64,000 bases of DNA from Aphrophora alni (GCA_963513935.1 OY740768.1:47463142-47527141); one strand, 5' to 3'; numbered from the stretch's first letter, positions 25,723 to 37,048 are shown. A program made the numbers and translations. The notes: generated from the letters alone by a model not told the origin.

Positions 25723-27172
25723 ATATTGCTCTCATTACTGAAACCCACTTTACAAATAAGACCCATTTAAAACTTTTCGGATTTACAATTTACCACTCCA
25801 TACACCCGAGTGGTAGAGCACATGGTGGATCTGCTGTTATCGTTAAAATCAATGTAAAGCATTTTCAGAGAGAAGAAGTTCAAGAACATTTCCTTCAGGG
25901 AACTGCGATCACAGTAGAACAAAACAATACAGATGTTGTGATTGCAGCACTTTATTGCCCTCCTAGACACACCATCAAAAGAGAACTATTTAATGATTTA
26001 TTAAAACAAATGGGTCCACGATTTATAATGGGTGGAGATTTTAATGCCAAGCATATCGCTTGGGGATCACACCTAAAGGTAGGGAGCTACTGCAAGCCAT
26101 AAACTTTAACTGTTGTGAATGCAATTAGGCTGGAAGACCAACTTATTGGCCTTCAGACAAAAACAAAATACCTGATGTCATAGACTTTTTCATTACTAAA
26201 GGACTATCCTCAAATTATGTTGAAGTTAAGGATATCGAGGATCTTTCGTAGGATCACATACCAATTCTGACGCTTAGCATGACAGCTATACGCAGGGAGA
26301 AAAGAGGCTCGCTTACTGAAAAGTTTACAAATTGGGATAAATTCAGATATGTGCTAGACCGGCTAATTGATTTTAGAGTAAGACTTAAAACTATGAAAGA
26401 CCAATGACCAAGCACAAAACTTCAGTGAAATAGTATCCATGGCAGCAACCATCTCTACTCCAGCTGACAGAAACACAGAAAATCACAAAATATGTAATCC
26501 AGTAAAAATTAGAGAAATGATCAAAGAAAGAAGGAAGGCGTTTCTGGATTCATTAAAGGCTTCCTGATGACAAGAACAAATTTAATCGTATCAGCAACGA
26601 GTTGAATCGATTGATTAAGGATGTTAAGAAGAAGAGTTTTGATGCGTATTTGGAGAATTTCGCAGTGGATGCAGACTCGGACTACTCCTTGTGGAAAGCA
26701 ACTAGTAAATTTAAGAGACCTGTAAAGAGAATTCCTCCAATCAAAGATGAGTCGGGCAACTGGATGTGTCGTGATAATGAAAAAGCCGTGCTGTTTTCGC
26801 GGCATCTATATAATGTGTTTCAACCTCACAGCATCGCTTCTAGAAACACATTGACAAAGTCGTATAGAGATTATTCTTGTATTACGCCTGTAACTCCCTT
26901 AGAAGTTCCTCAAGAAATTGATAAAAACATCAACGCAAGGAAAGCGGCAGGAGTTGACAGAATCTCACCGAGAGTTCTTAAGGCATTGTCGTGGAAGGGT
27001 GTTGTACTTCTCACATACATATTTCCATCTCGAGCATGTACCGGAGTGTTTCAAGATTGCGCAAATCATCATGCTGCACAAACCAGACAAACCTACTGAA
27101 AATGTGACATCATACAGACTGATTTAAATTTTGTATGTAAATCACGTGCTTTTATGCTTTTCATGCTAATTA

Positions 27173-27240
27173 TGCTTTTTCGTGCTCCACGCTATTGGGC
27201 GCGGCAAGTGGCGCCCAATAGCGTGGAGCACGAAAAAGCA
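27173..27240. repeat. Perfect hairpin with 30-bp arms
   Basis: Arms at 27,173-27,202 and 27,211-27,240 are exact reverse complements; the loop is GGCAAGTG. The arms contain the GC-rich phrase CGTGCTCCACGCTATTGGGC, which stands out from the A/T-rich surroundings. Absence of any mismatch suggests recent origin or constraint. Confidence 0.9.
27209..27218 (+). other. Candidate primer binding site (tRNA-Lys type)
   Basis: TGGCGCCCAA is complementary to the 3' end of lysine tRNA, a common primer of LTR retrotransposons. It sits at the hairpin loop/arm border, about 250 bases before the first ATG of the following frame, as a leader would require. A ten-base match may be coincidental. Confidence 0.4.
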
Positions 27241-27464
27241 AAATTTTAGAAAAAAAATTCAAAATTTTGAGTTTTAGTGTTTCATACGAACAAGAATATC
27301 TTAAGTTCTCATATAGTTTATATGTATATGTTTTTTTTTAATAAGTTGTGCTGGTAATTACGACAAATATAATAAATTGCAAAATTAATAATAATTAAAA
27401 GTAGAGTCCAAATTAAACCGAAATCTAAATTTTTAAAATAAATATGTGAACAAGTGAAGTGAAA

Positions 27465-27930
27465 ATGGGACCAGCGAAAGATCTAGCTAAACAGGAAGGT
27501 TCAAAAGAAGAGGAGACGGAGATGCAAAAAATGGTGAAGTACTTGAACCAAATGGAAGAAAGAAGAAGGAAAGAAAGGGTACAGGACAAAGCAGAGCAAC
27601 AGAAAAAGAAAAGGAGAAGGAAGAAGATGACAAGCTAAGAAGATTAGAAAAAAGAATCGAAAGAAATCAGGAAAAGGAGGAGATGGAAGCCAAGCAGAAG
27701 AAAGAAAAAGAAGAAATGGAAGCCAGGTGGAAGCAGGAGAGAGACGAAAGGATGAAGAGAGAAGAAGGAATGGAAGCTAAGTGGATGAGAAGAGATGAGG
27801 AACTGGAAGCCAAACGGAAGCAGGAAAAAGAAGAATTAGAAGCAAAACGAAAGCAGGAAAAAGAAGAATTAGAAAGAAGGAAAACGAAAGCAGGAAAAGG
27901 AGGAGATGGAAGCCAAATGGAGCAAGAGAG
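27465..27930 (+). pseudogene. Glu/Lys-rich coiled-coil reading frame (gag-like?)
   Basis: Starts ATG at 27,465 (MGPAKDLAKQEGSKEEETEM), reads to a stop at 27,636, and continues in another frame from about 27,638 to the junction at 27,930. The product is dominated by Glu, Lys, Arg, Met and Ala heptad-like repeats such as KQEKEELEAKRKQEKEELE, so a long coiled coil is likely. The low complexity prevents family assignment. Similar N-terminal coiled coils occur in some LTR-retrotransposon gag proteins. It is fused by chance to the RT continuation, which creates an artificial longer frame. Confidence 0.5.
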
Positions 27931-29186
27931 ATATCTAAACTGTGGGAGAAATTGTTTATCAAGCGACTTGAAAACACCGGATCATCAGTTCGGGTTCCGC
28001 ACAATAGACCAATTACACAGAGTAACTGCTGTCATTGAAAAGGCTTTTGAAGATAAATTATATTGTTGTGCTGCTTTCCTTGATGCTGCACAGGCTTTTG
28101 ACAGAGTGTGGCATGCAGGCTTTGCTATTAAGCTGAGTGTATTATTACCAGTTAATTACTGTAGAATGTTGGAATCATATCTTGTCGGTCGTTTGTTTTG
28201 CGTTGTTTATGGGGACGCTAGATCAGCCTTCTATCCCATACGGGCTGGAGTGCCTCAGGGCAGTGTTCTCGAACCAATATTGTATTTGTTATACACAGAA
28301 GATATTCCTACCACTAATAATACAACTGTTGCCACATTTGAGGACGACACAGCAATATTTACCATTGGTGAGACTCAAGCTCAGGCAACTGACAATCTTC
28401 AAAGTTGTCTTGACCGGGTAGCGGAATGGACCTGTGCCTGGAAAATCAAAATCAATGAACAAAAATCAACACATGTTACATTTGCTTTGTGACACGTAGA
28501 TAATATGCAATGTGTTTATATAAATAGCAAGCTAATACCGCAACATAATTGGTTAAATATTTGGGAATGCACCTTGATAAACGCCTTACATGGAAACTCC
28601 AAGTGAAATAAAAGTAGAAAGGATTCGCCTTAAAATACGTCAAATGTACTGGCTAATTGGCAGGAAATCGCAACTGGACCTTTATAATAAGTGACTACTT
28701 TATTTAACAATAATCAGACCAATTTGGACATACAGAGTGTTACTTTGGGGATAAACAAAAAAATCTAATCGACTGTTAGTACAAAGAAGCCAAAATGGTC
28801 TAATTTCAATGACCAACGCAAGATGGCGTCAGCGTAATGATGACCTTCATTCGGACTTAAATATGAAATCAGTAGAATACGTTATAACGGATTATGCAAA
28901 TAGACATGAGAAGAGACTCCTAAATCATGTTAACGTGGAAGCTTTACAACTGCTGGACACGGAACTGTGTATAAGAAGACTTGGCCGGCTGTAGCCCTAG
29001 GATCTACCTTAATATTGACGTTTTTAGATACCTACTAAGGTTTACGTAGCTAGAGCCTAGATTATGATTTCGGCTTCAAAACATGTATCTCGATTTCTTG
29101 TATATGTATTACTTATTTGAGCAGTAGCTTAAGATTTTAATAATCCAGTATTTCAATAAAAAATATGTCATTAAAAAAAAATTAAA

Positions 29187-29198
29187 ATGTTCCGGAAC
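29187..29198 (+). repeat. Target-site duplication, right copy
   Basis: ATGTTCCGGAAC, one mismatch from the left copy at 23,856-23,867, placed directly after the 3' A-rich end of the LINE. Confidence 0.75.
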
Positions 29199-30250
29199 AG
29201 ATTTTCCATATCTTTCTTAATCCCTTAAATTTACAATACTGGACTCTTACACTGGATTATATTATTGTAAATCACTGAATTATATAGTGACTTTTAAGAT
29301 GAATGGAGCAGGTTTGTTATTTTTTCAATGTTCAAAACGTATCTGTTATTGGGAATTTAGTTAGGAACTGTTTCTTATTTCAATGTGTGTAAATGTGTTG
29401 AGATGTTTAATATGAATAGATGTAATTAAAATAACATTGCAAAAGATTCTTTAAAAAAAATGTGTATATATTTATTTTTATATAGTAGATTTAGTCTTGT
29501 TTAATATAGTCTAGTTGAACGAGTTTTTTTATTAAAAACATTCCTTTATCAAAATTATTTAATCAGGAATTTAACAGATAAAGAGAGATTATTAAAAATA
29601 TGTGAATAGCTGCGCAATACTATAAGTGATGGGATATCATACAGAGACTTTATACCAGATTTTCTTCCGTGTCGTGTTAAGTGCTTAATAATAGGAACGT
29701 TGTTGGTTGACCTTAATCATAAGGTGCATTAAGTTAAATGCTCAGCTAGGATTATTCACCGAACCAAACGTAAAGCTTTCCGCAAACTGTATAATATCTT
29801 TAATAATCCTAGAGCTTTAGCAAATAGCTGTTACAGAATGTACAAAGTCAGTAAACAATCGCATTAAAAATGTTAATAAAATAAGTCCATCCCTAAGTTT
29901 TACGTCAAGAAACTTTACAAAATTTACACTGTAATTCTAGGGGCTCAGGTCGTCGGCTGCAACCATGGCTGTTTCGGTGTATTTCATAATGTATTTAATA
30001 CCCTGGATAAATAATATTAATTTAACAAATCATTTACAAGGGGGTAATAAACTATAATTTCCTCTTTTAAAGAAAAACAAAATCACTCAACTCCTAAGTT
30101 TCTCTTAGTTTTTTTCTATTCAAAACTAAGTCATTTATTACAGTCAATTGAGACATTTTTTTCCGTAATTAACGAAAAAAATTTCTCGTAATTGAAATAC
30201 AGGAATTGAACGTTTTCTTTATTATACTTCCAAAATTGTTTTGTGTTTTG

Positions 30251-30251
<1 letters not shown>
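29199..30251. other. Intergenic region
   Basis: No gene is supported. A patch at 29,600-29,990 has less skewed composition and a frame containing HRTKRKAFRKLYNIF, which may be a scrap of an old retroelement, but no motif confirms it. Confidence 0.55.

Positions 30252-30303
<52 letters not shown>
30252..30303. repeat. (GT)26 microsatellite
   Basis: Uninterrupted GT/TG tract of 52 bases. Confidence 0.95.
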
Positions 30304-30305
<2 letters not shown>

Positions 30306-30329
30306 TTTGTAAATTGGTAGAACTGAGGT

Positions 30330-30495
30330 CCTGGCATAAACCATTAACGGCAGAAGCGAGGACTTGTGGAAAACCGAGGTCCTGAACCCAAGACCTCGGT
30401 TTTAGATAAGTACAGTTTTGCATTGTTAAGGACTTAAATAGTATTTTCTGTTAATATTTTCAAAATCTGAGCGAGACCTCGGTTTTCTTTACTAT
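30330..30495. repeat. GACCTCGG-type satellite fragments
   Basis: Contains AGCGAGGACTT, an inverted pair CCGAGGTC/GACCTCGG separated by a short spacer (30,376-30,402), and AGCGAGACCTCGGTT near 30,470. That last 15-mer also occurs in the tandem array at 38,820-39,110, and the complement of AAGCGAGGACTT lies at about 39,242. It is therefore a second, rearranged locus of the same repeat family, again next to a GT microsatellite. Confidence 0.6.
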
Positions 30496-30979
30496 ACGGG
30501 TAGAGTGTTTAGGAGTGTAAGTTAGTTCGAAGTGTGTTTGCGTAGAATGCTCTGCAGTCACCAAAATTACACGGAGCTATAAACGGATGTAAGCCTACTA
30601 CTACCGGATAAGTAATGTCCCTTTAAAAAACAAGTCCCACTCCCCTTCGCTGCCCTCGATTCATTTTCCGACGTGTCGTGAAATCTCCATATTTATTCTA
30701 ACTTTAGTGCTCAAAATAAAGAGGAATAAAACCAAACTAATTATTTTTCATTCATACCGCACCTCGTAATTAAATTATTTACGAGCACCTCACCTCAATT
30801 ATTCACGAGTATAACGTGAATCAAATACAACTCTTTTAGTGCTATTTATTTCCAAAAATAATTTCGTTGTTCTTTTTAAACTTATATTAATTAATGGATT
30901 ATTGGTTCTTATACAGCATATTATACACATATATACACTTTACAGTTCTGCTGCAATGTTTGCAATGATTTTGCAATGT

Positions 30980-31025
30980 ATACTGCGTCCGTATGGGATG
31001 ATGCGTCCGTATATGGACGCAGTAT
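30980..31025. repeat. Small inverted repeat
   Basis: ATACTGCGTCC at 30,980-30,990 and GGACGCAGTAT at 31,015-31,025 are perfect reverse complements around a centre that contains GCGTCCGTAT again. It lies 30 bases from the next inverted repeat and may belong to the same fold-back. Confidence 0.55.
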
Positions 31026-31054
31026 CGCAACTCCATAGTAATTGAAATATTGCG

Positions 31055-31130
31055 ATGATTATTTAATTCCACAAAACATTAAATAATTAAACATGTTTTA
31101 TTTCCGTGTTTTGTGGAATTAAATAATCAT
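31055..31130. repeat. Inverted repeat with perfect 24-bp arms
   Basis: Arms 31,055-31,078 and 31,107-31,130 are exact reverse complements (each contains TTTAATTCCACAAAACA or its complement) with a 28-base loop. No coding content. It resembles a short MITE or fold-back element. Confidence 0.8.
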
Positions 31131-33366
31131 CTCATTATTTCCATTATCATGGAATTCCATCATGTACCGACTGTTGTAACATTAAATCCATAGTAATTAT
31201 TGAGCATTAATATTATTTTGGTTTTTGAAGTTCTGGGATTAGAGTTCTGGGTCTGTGTTTCCTGAAAAATACATATTTCCATATAGTTTTTTACTTTCAG
31301 ATTCTGATAATGCGTCAGTAAGCTTGGCAACGCTGTTTTTAAAATGATTAATGTTACTTTAAAACCTTTATCGGGGAATAAGTGGTGACTCTTGGAAACT
31401 TTCTGACTATGCTAAGTGAAACTAGAACCCCACAGTACGCAATAGTTGCGTTATATATAATTATGTGAGATTTATTCCTATATGTATTCTTTAACATACT
31501 TTCAAAGATTAATGTAGGGAGCAAAACTTTACTAAACAATAAATACAATAGTGCGGTATTGTATTACAAAAATCAATAGTAAATTAGTATGTTTTTATAG
31601 TATTAGCACATTTTGATATTTCCACGTTAGCTTAGCATTTAGTGATTACCATTTGAAGTTGTTTAAAATTTAGGTGGTAATTAATTATAATCGCAACAAG
31701 TATTTAAGAACGCACAATTACCTGAAAACCTATGGTATAGGCCCTACGTTACATAAATTTATTCATAATAATCGAAATTAATTTGAGGAAGGAATGTTTT
31801 AGTTTATTTTTACTTGGAGCTAAATTTTTCCGTCTTCGCTAACTTGTTGGGTCCTAGAAATTTTAAATGGCGCCTCCCTTTTGACTCCTAAACCAATATT
31901 AATGCAAAAACGCTAGTCATAAAATTTATTCGATGTTCATTATTTTTATATTCTTATATACTTTTAATATATTTCACTTATTTAACAACATAATCCTCAA
32001 TGGGTCCGATTAAATCACTGGCAACAAGTAGGTCTGGAACTATATAAACAGGTATGGAACATTGTATGAAAAATTATTAAATTTTTTTAGTTCATTTTAA
32101 AAACGTGTTAAATTTTTATTTTCTACTTTTCAGTCATGTACAATCTAGCTTTATACAAGGCAGAAATTTTGCAATATAAATTAACAACATCGGAGCTAGC
32201 AGGGGGCGTCACCAACTAATATTTATAATAATTCAATATTGTCATCCAATCCTGAGCTGTGTTTAAAAGTCGAAGCCCTTAACTCATCGGGAAGTTAGTT
32301 TAAAATCGATTAAAAGATTTCACCCAAATAGACAAACAAGAATTCGAGTTAATAAAAAGGAATTAATGAATAGTGATAATTGTTTCTTCTTGAGACATCT
32401 ACCGGCTAATGAAAACTAACAAACAAGTTGACTATAACTTATACAAACAAAGCCAGTAAACAGACAACAAAGAGAAACTTGGATGGGGGGAGGGAAAACC
32501 CTAGTAGCTAATAACGAGGGTAACGGACTGGGTTATTATCCTGGGTTACAGGTAAGGTTTTAGAAATGGTGTTGAATTTAGAAATATTTTGTTATTTAAC
32601 CTAAGTCCAAAAAATGGTTAACAAAGATAGAGTTTTTATAACAATACTTCCACCTATGTATGTGTTCCTGGACATAACATAGTTGGATGTTACTTTAAAC
32701 TTCCGTTATTTGATTCATTATTAATTTTTTTTTTTTTTTTTAATCTGGTAGATTGATTTAAAACATTGTAAACAACTAACTTTAACATAAAATATATTAA
32801 ACTAGTGGAACAATGCGACCTTTCACAGTTCATGGGAAAAATAAACAAATAGGCCTAATAAACAACAGTCCCGTATTAAAACAATAACCTTGAACTATTA
32901 ACTAATCATTGACTTAATTCTAACATTGTACGTACATTCTAATTACGTGCTTAATTACATGCTGATAATACTTGAAAAAAAATTGCGTAAATTTCCATAT
33001 TTTTATTCGAATTAAAATTAAATAATAAAAATTTAACGATCACGTATTTAATTATTTAAAAAAATAAGTCGTTCAAATAGATCACTTTTTGTATTTGTTT
33101 AATTAATTACTGTCATTAAATCGCAAATTCAGTTTTCTTTCCTTTGAAACTAATTATCCTATAATTTATATTCATAAAAAGAAATTTTATACTAATAAAT
33201 ATATTTATATATATAGGCCAATATTAAGATATTAAGAAATATTCGAATTATAAGCGAAAACCTACTCTGAAGAACAATTTACAATCAAGCGTAAATGATT
33301 TCTGACCAAAAAACATACTTGAAACAATATATAGGCCTACTATAGACATTCTCGCTCTTGATCAGA
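31131..33366. other. Intergenic region
   Basis: No gene supported. A 16-base T run lies at about 32,726-32,742. Scattered GGCGCC/GGGGGCGTC spots near 31,868 and 32,201 have no readable context. Confidence 0.6.
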
Positions 33367-33469
33367 GGACATTTTTGTCGCGTATACTCTTGTTCAGAGC
33401 ACAGTTACTGTCCTCTGAATATTAGGAGGACAGTGTATTCTCATCAAGAGTATATATAACTTATTGTCC
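33367..33469. repeat. Nested fold-back element
   Basis: Outer arms (33,367-33,392 and 33,445-33,469) pair imperfectly around TATACTCTTG/CAAGAGTATA; inner arms ACTGTCCTC (33,407) and GAGGACAGT (33,426) pair perfectly. Together they make a two-level hairpin of about 100 bases. Probably a small non-autonomous element. Confidence 0.6.
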
Positions 33470-34289
33470 CCTTCACATGAGTTAACATAACACGGATTTT
33501 TGCAACAAATGCTGCCAACATTGTCTTGTCCCCAACATTTCCCCTTCTTCTATACTCTCATTTTTGATATCTCCCTAAATCTCTCTCTGCAATAGGCATA
33601 AAACATTTGGTTTATTTTAGTTTCAATCGATTGGAAAATAAACAATTAACATCAAATTTTGTATGACGATTTTTTCTATAGACTTGTGGGTGGAAACACA
33701 CGATAATATTTTAACTAGACTTTTTTTCTATAGATAAAAAACAATCTAGATTTTTTAATACCATATTTATTGAATTAGATAATTTATTACTAAGACACCG
33801 TTTGACCGATTGCCATGAAAATTTTCAAACTCATTTATTAATTAATGGAGAATATTTTTTTCTAATTATTATAAACGCCATCATGTTATTTACCCAGTCT
33901 ACAGTAACATTAATACTAAGACACCGTTTGACCGATTAAAATGACAATTAGCTCACACATGTATTATTTCATGGAGAAGGTTTTTACCTAATTATTATAA
34001 AAGCCATCATGTTACTTACCCAGTCTAACATTATTACTAAGACACCGTTTGACCGATTAAAATGACAATTATTAGCTCACACATGTATTATTTCAAGGAG
34101 AAAGTTTTTGTCTAATTATTATAAACGCCATCATGTTACTTACCCAGTCAAACAATAATACTGATATAGCGTTTGACCGATTAAAATGACAATAGGCTCA
34201 CACATGTATTATTTCATGGAATGTTACTTACCCAGTCATACGATATACTGATTTAAAAATCATTGCGTTTGGATCCAAGTCACTCTTTT

Positions 34290-34541
34290 TTATATAATAA
34301 AAGAACAATAATGTCCGTCTATGTGCCGACTTCTTTTAAAATAAAGTAGTGTTAATGTGCGCGTGTATGTATGTATGATGTGTTGTGTAATAATTTGTTT
34401 TAATGTTTTAACGACCTCAGCAAAGCGATAATCTGAAGATGGAACGAGTTCCGAAACGCGTCATACAATTATAATGTAAGTAACTACTTTATTTTAAAAG
34501 AAGTCACCATAGACTGACATTATTGTTCTTTTATTATATAA
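34290..34541 (+). mobile_element. Fold-back element carrying a hammerhead-like motif
   Basis: Terminal inverted repeats of about 61 bases (34,290-34,352 and 34,481-34,541) share TTATATAATAAAAGAACAAT at the end and CTTCTTTTAAAATAAAGTAG inside. Between them is about 130 bases with a hammerhead-like motif just before the right arm. It sits inside a tandem array. The layout resembles a Penelope-like 3' end with an inverted partial copy, or an animal retrozyme, more than a cut-and-paste MITE; no target duplication can be fixed because the flanks are repeats. Confidence 0.6.
34433..34462 (+). ncRNA. Hammerhead-ribozyme-like motif
   Basis: CTGAAGA at 34,433, then one T, a perfect five-pair stem GGAAC-GA-GTTCC, GAAAC at 34,453, GC, and GTC ending at 34,462. 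Stem I pairing is weak directly next to the core but ATAAT upstream can pair with ATTAT downstream. The extra T between the core and stem II departs from the canonical fold, so activity is uncertain. The same T occurs in the motifs at 36,800 and 42,606. Confidence 0.5.
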
Positions 34542-34700
34542 TAATACTGAGATAGCGTTTGGACGATTACCATGAAAAATGGCACACACATGATTGTATT
34601 ATTTCATGGAGAAGGTTTTTATTGAATTATTATAAACGCCATCATGTTACTTACACAGTCTCACATTAATACTAAGCCACCGTTCGACCGGTATAAAAAT

Positions 34701-36764
34701 CATACAAAAATTTGAAAATGATATATACATAATGTTTTGATTTATGAACGTTTATAGCAAAATTGTAAACGATTTCTAAATACTGCTATTTTTATTGGTT
34801 TATTACATACGTTTATTAATCGCTGTAGTTATATTCTGATATACCAATTTATAGAAAATGTAATTGTGAATTCAATTTTCTTTAGATAATTAACATCCGT
34901 TCAACGGTTCTCGAAATAAACACAATTTAGTAAACCAGCGTACTCTGTTTTGATTTTCGTACAGAGAGTATAAAAATTGGGTACGCGTCAGTACAAAAAC
35001 GCTTATATATCGAAAACTAATTATCGGAAGTTATTTTTTAAAACGGATTCGGATTCCTCATAAAATTTACTATATTTATGTTTTTATTATTATAGTATGA
35101 CAATTATAGTTTAACGTTTTGAATTATTTAAGCCAATGTATATTTAAAACAAATTATATACAATTCATCGTGGTTTTTAATACAAATTAACCTAACAACA
35201 AGTAGCCTACTCATAAACATTTTATAGATAATTTTATTGTGAATTCAAATATTTTTTCTAAACAAAAATCCATCAAATGGTTAAAAAGATATATCAATTT
35301 TTGTTAAGTAGGCTACGTTACCGAATACCCGAACATCCCGAACTTGAAATTAATTTCACGACTGATAGGCCTACCATTGTTTCATTACGTAGCATTTCTT
35401 CATAATATATATGTGTGTAAATAATTAAATTAATATTACCAGGTATGATCAGTGATTATAACTACATGTTTCTAGTAATAACTTTAAAAATTTTAATAGA
35501 AAATATACCAAGAATTTAATTTAATTCTTAGAAAATGTGGACAAATATATTCAATAATTGACGATTTATTTTATTTGTTGGTCAAGAACATTTAGTGTGT
35601 TGAAGAATAGTTGCAAATCGACCAAATATATATATATTTTTAATTCGGGAATATTTTTGGGCTGATATTTGAGTGAATTGGCGCTTGCTTTGTCGTTGGC
35701 AAGCCGTAACCGTGTACCGTGGGAATTGACACCAAACTTTTGTCGCACTTCACACACACATACAATGTTTAATATTTAGATAATGAAACCACTGGTGATT
35801 TTGAAAGTTTAATTTAAGAAGTAATATCGTCTCGAAACGTAGAATAGTAGTTCATGAGCATTCTTCACTTGTGTACCGAATTTCAAATCAATATTATCAA
35901 TATTTTTAAAATAGATATAATTACTGCTTGAATTGTTGCACTACCGACGGTACTATCTGAACTAGTTACAGTATCTATTTTAGAAAATATCCTTGGTAAC
36001 ATCTGAAAATTAGGTATACACATTTATTGGTAAGTGTATTATTAGTGTACCGAGTTTTGACATAACATAGAGAAAATATTATACAATAAAGTCAGTAACG
36101 CGCGCTAAATATACCCCCGGTACTGAAAATATAAATGTTTCATCCGGTTCAATTAAAAACATGTTTAGGATATGACTTAACTCGGTACACATGCAGAATG
36201 TAAAACATGCAGAGTGACTTGTATTCTAAGGTTGTAGTAAATATCTCAAAATTTTAGGTTAACTAGTATATGTTTTATTAGAAAACCAAAATTGAAGTCG
36301 ATACCTTGAAAATGGTTGAAATTGGAGCCTATAAATTCATACAGTTTCGTAATACCCACCGCAAATTAAAAATTTTCTCGAAATCGGCTCAAATGATATT
36401 GATGAAACTTTTCTCAAGAGTCCAAAACAAAACCGGTCGACATCAACAAAAATTCCGGTTCATGTGTTATCGGAAATCGTTAATCGGTATCGGTTATGGG
36501 AAATAACGAAAAACAATCTGTCTTGGGATTGATATAAAACGCGTAATTTATCAAACTCGGTTTAGTTCAAATTTTAAAGTTATGCTAAGATATATGGCCC
36601 AATTTCGTATTCAAAATTGCGAGGAAAAAGTATTAACGTTCAGGAATAGTTGACAAAAAACAAAAATGAACCTTGACCACCGTCATTAAAGTGATTATGA
36701 TTATATGAAAGAATTATATTCTATAATATATTGTCTTGTATCTAATTACTCACCTCAAGACATA
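34701..36764. other. Intergenic region
   Basis: No gene supported. Phrases around GTGTACCGA recur at about 35,873, 36,047 and, inverted, 36,180, hinting at an old dispersed repeat. A 66-codon frame at 36,306 has no recognisable features. Confidence 0.6.
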
Positions 36765-36812
36765 AAGGCTATCGCGGTTTCGAAAACTCTAGGTTTCCAT
36801 CATCAGGCCGTA
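36765..36812 (-). ncRNA. Hammerhead-ribozyme-like motif of the Penelope-like element
   Basis: On the minus strand: GGC, CTGATGA (36,806-36,800), T, stem II GGAAAC/GTTTTC around CTAGA with one G-U pair, GAAAC (36,781-36,777), a short loop, GATA, then GCC. GGC and GCC form the start of stem I on either side of the core. The stem III partner reads GAT where GGT would pair, so the copy carries a probable inactivating change. Confidence 0.55.
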
Positions 36813-37048
36813 CAAAATAGTCAAATCACTTATTAGAGGTCGTCACATAACAATAAAACACTAAAAACACAACACAACCTAAAACCTTAACAGCACAAAC
36901 ATAGTTATTTTAGCCGAAATATCGCGTGCAATACCAATACCCTGTAAATATAGACTGCGGAATTATTGCTGTAGGCACAGAAACTCCCTGCCTTCTCTGT
37001 TATCTATCGTGGTGGTCTAGTATGACGTCTGTTTATCATGCTGTCTGT

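Larger units (their letters stand above)
27125..27930 (+). mobile_element. 806-bp foreign segment inside the LINE reverse transcriptase
   Basis: The LINE reading stops after NVTSYRLI and resumes at ISKLWEKL; comparison with the family (SYRPI-SLLP-ISKLW) suggests about 15 LINE bases are missing at the join. The segment holds a perfect hairpin, a tRNA-Lys-type primer-binding-site sequence, an A/T-rich leader and a Glu/Lys-rich frame that runs to the right junction. I find no flanking duplication and no long terminal repeat. It looks like the 5' leader and start of gag of an LTR retrotransposon, acquired by template switching or irregular integration. The hypothesis rests on layout, not on a recognised gag domain. 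Confidence 0.6.
25637..28994 (+). pseudogene. LINE ORF2: endonuclease and reverse transcriptase, broken
   Basis: An apurinic-type endonuclease starts near 25,637 with ITWNANGL, then ITETHF (catalytic Glu), GGDFNAKH (Asp/Asn) and a decayed SDHIPI site (a stop replaces one codon near 26,250). The RT begins near 26,600; KAAGVDRISPRVLKAL marks the first conserved RT block. It stops at the nested insert at 27,125 and resumes at 27,931 with ISKLWEKLFIKRL, then after a frameshift DHQFGFR, AQAFDRVW, AGVPQGSVL and a box where the YADD equivalent reads FEDD. The C-terminal tail (RQMYWLIGRKSQL to HVNVEALQLLD) is typical of the Jockey group. The mutated metal-binding box and many stops make it inactive. 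Confidence 0.85.
23868..29186 (+). mobile_element. Jockey-like non-LTR retrotransposon, decayed, with nested insert
   Basis: A full-length but inactive LINE: a GC-richer 5' leader (GGTGGCGGATAGGGGAAC region), a gag frame with coiled coil, PRE_C2HC-type region and zinc knuckles, then an endonuclease-reverse transcriptase frame, a 3' UTR, AATAAA at 29,155 and a short A-run at 29,173-29,181. A 12-bp duplication flanks it. Stops and frameshifts are spread over both frames. The reverse transcriptase is interrupted at 27,125-27,930 by an unrelated segment. Without it the element is about 4.5 kb. The order gag with CCHC knuckles, endonuclease, RT and no RNase H points to the Jockey group. Confidence 0.9.
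33791..34700 (+). repeat. Tandem repeat, 121-126 bp unit, interrupted
   Basis: The anchor ACCGTTTGACCGATT (or a close variant) starts at 33,797, 33,923, 34,044, 34,168, 34,554 and 34,679, giving periods of 126, 121, 124 and 125 where uninterrupted. Other unit landmarks are CACACATGTATTATTTCATGG and CGCCATCATGTTACTTAC. The fifth position is disrupted by an internal deletion and the fold-back insertion at 34,290-34,541. Confidence 0.85.
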
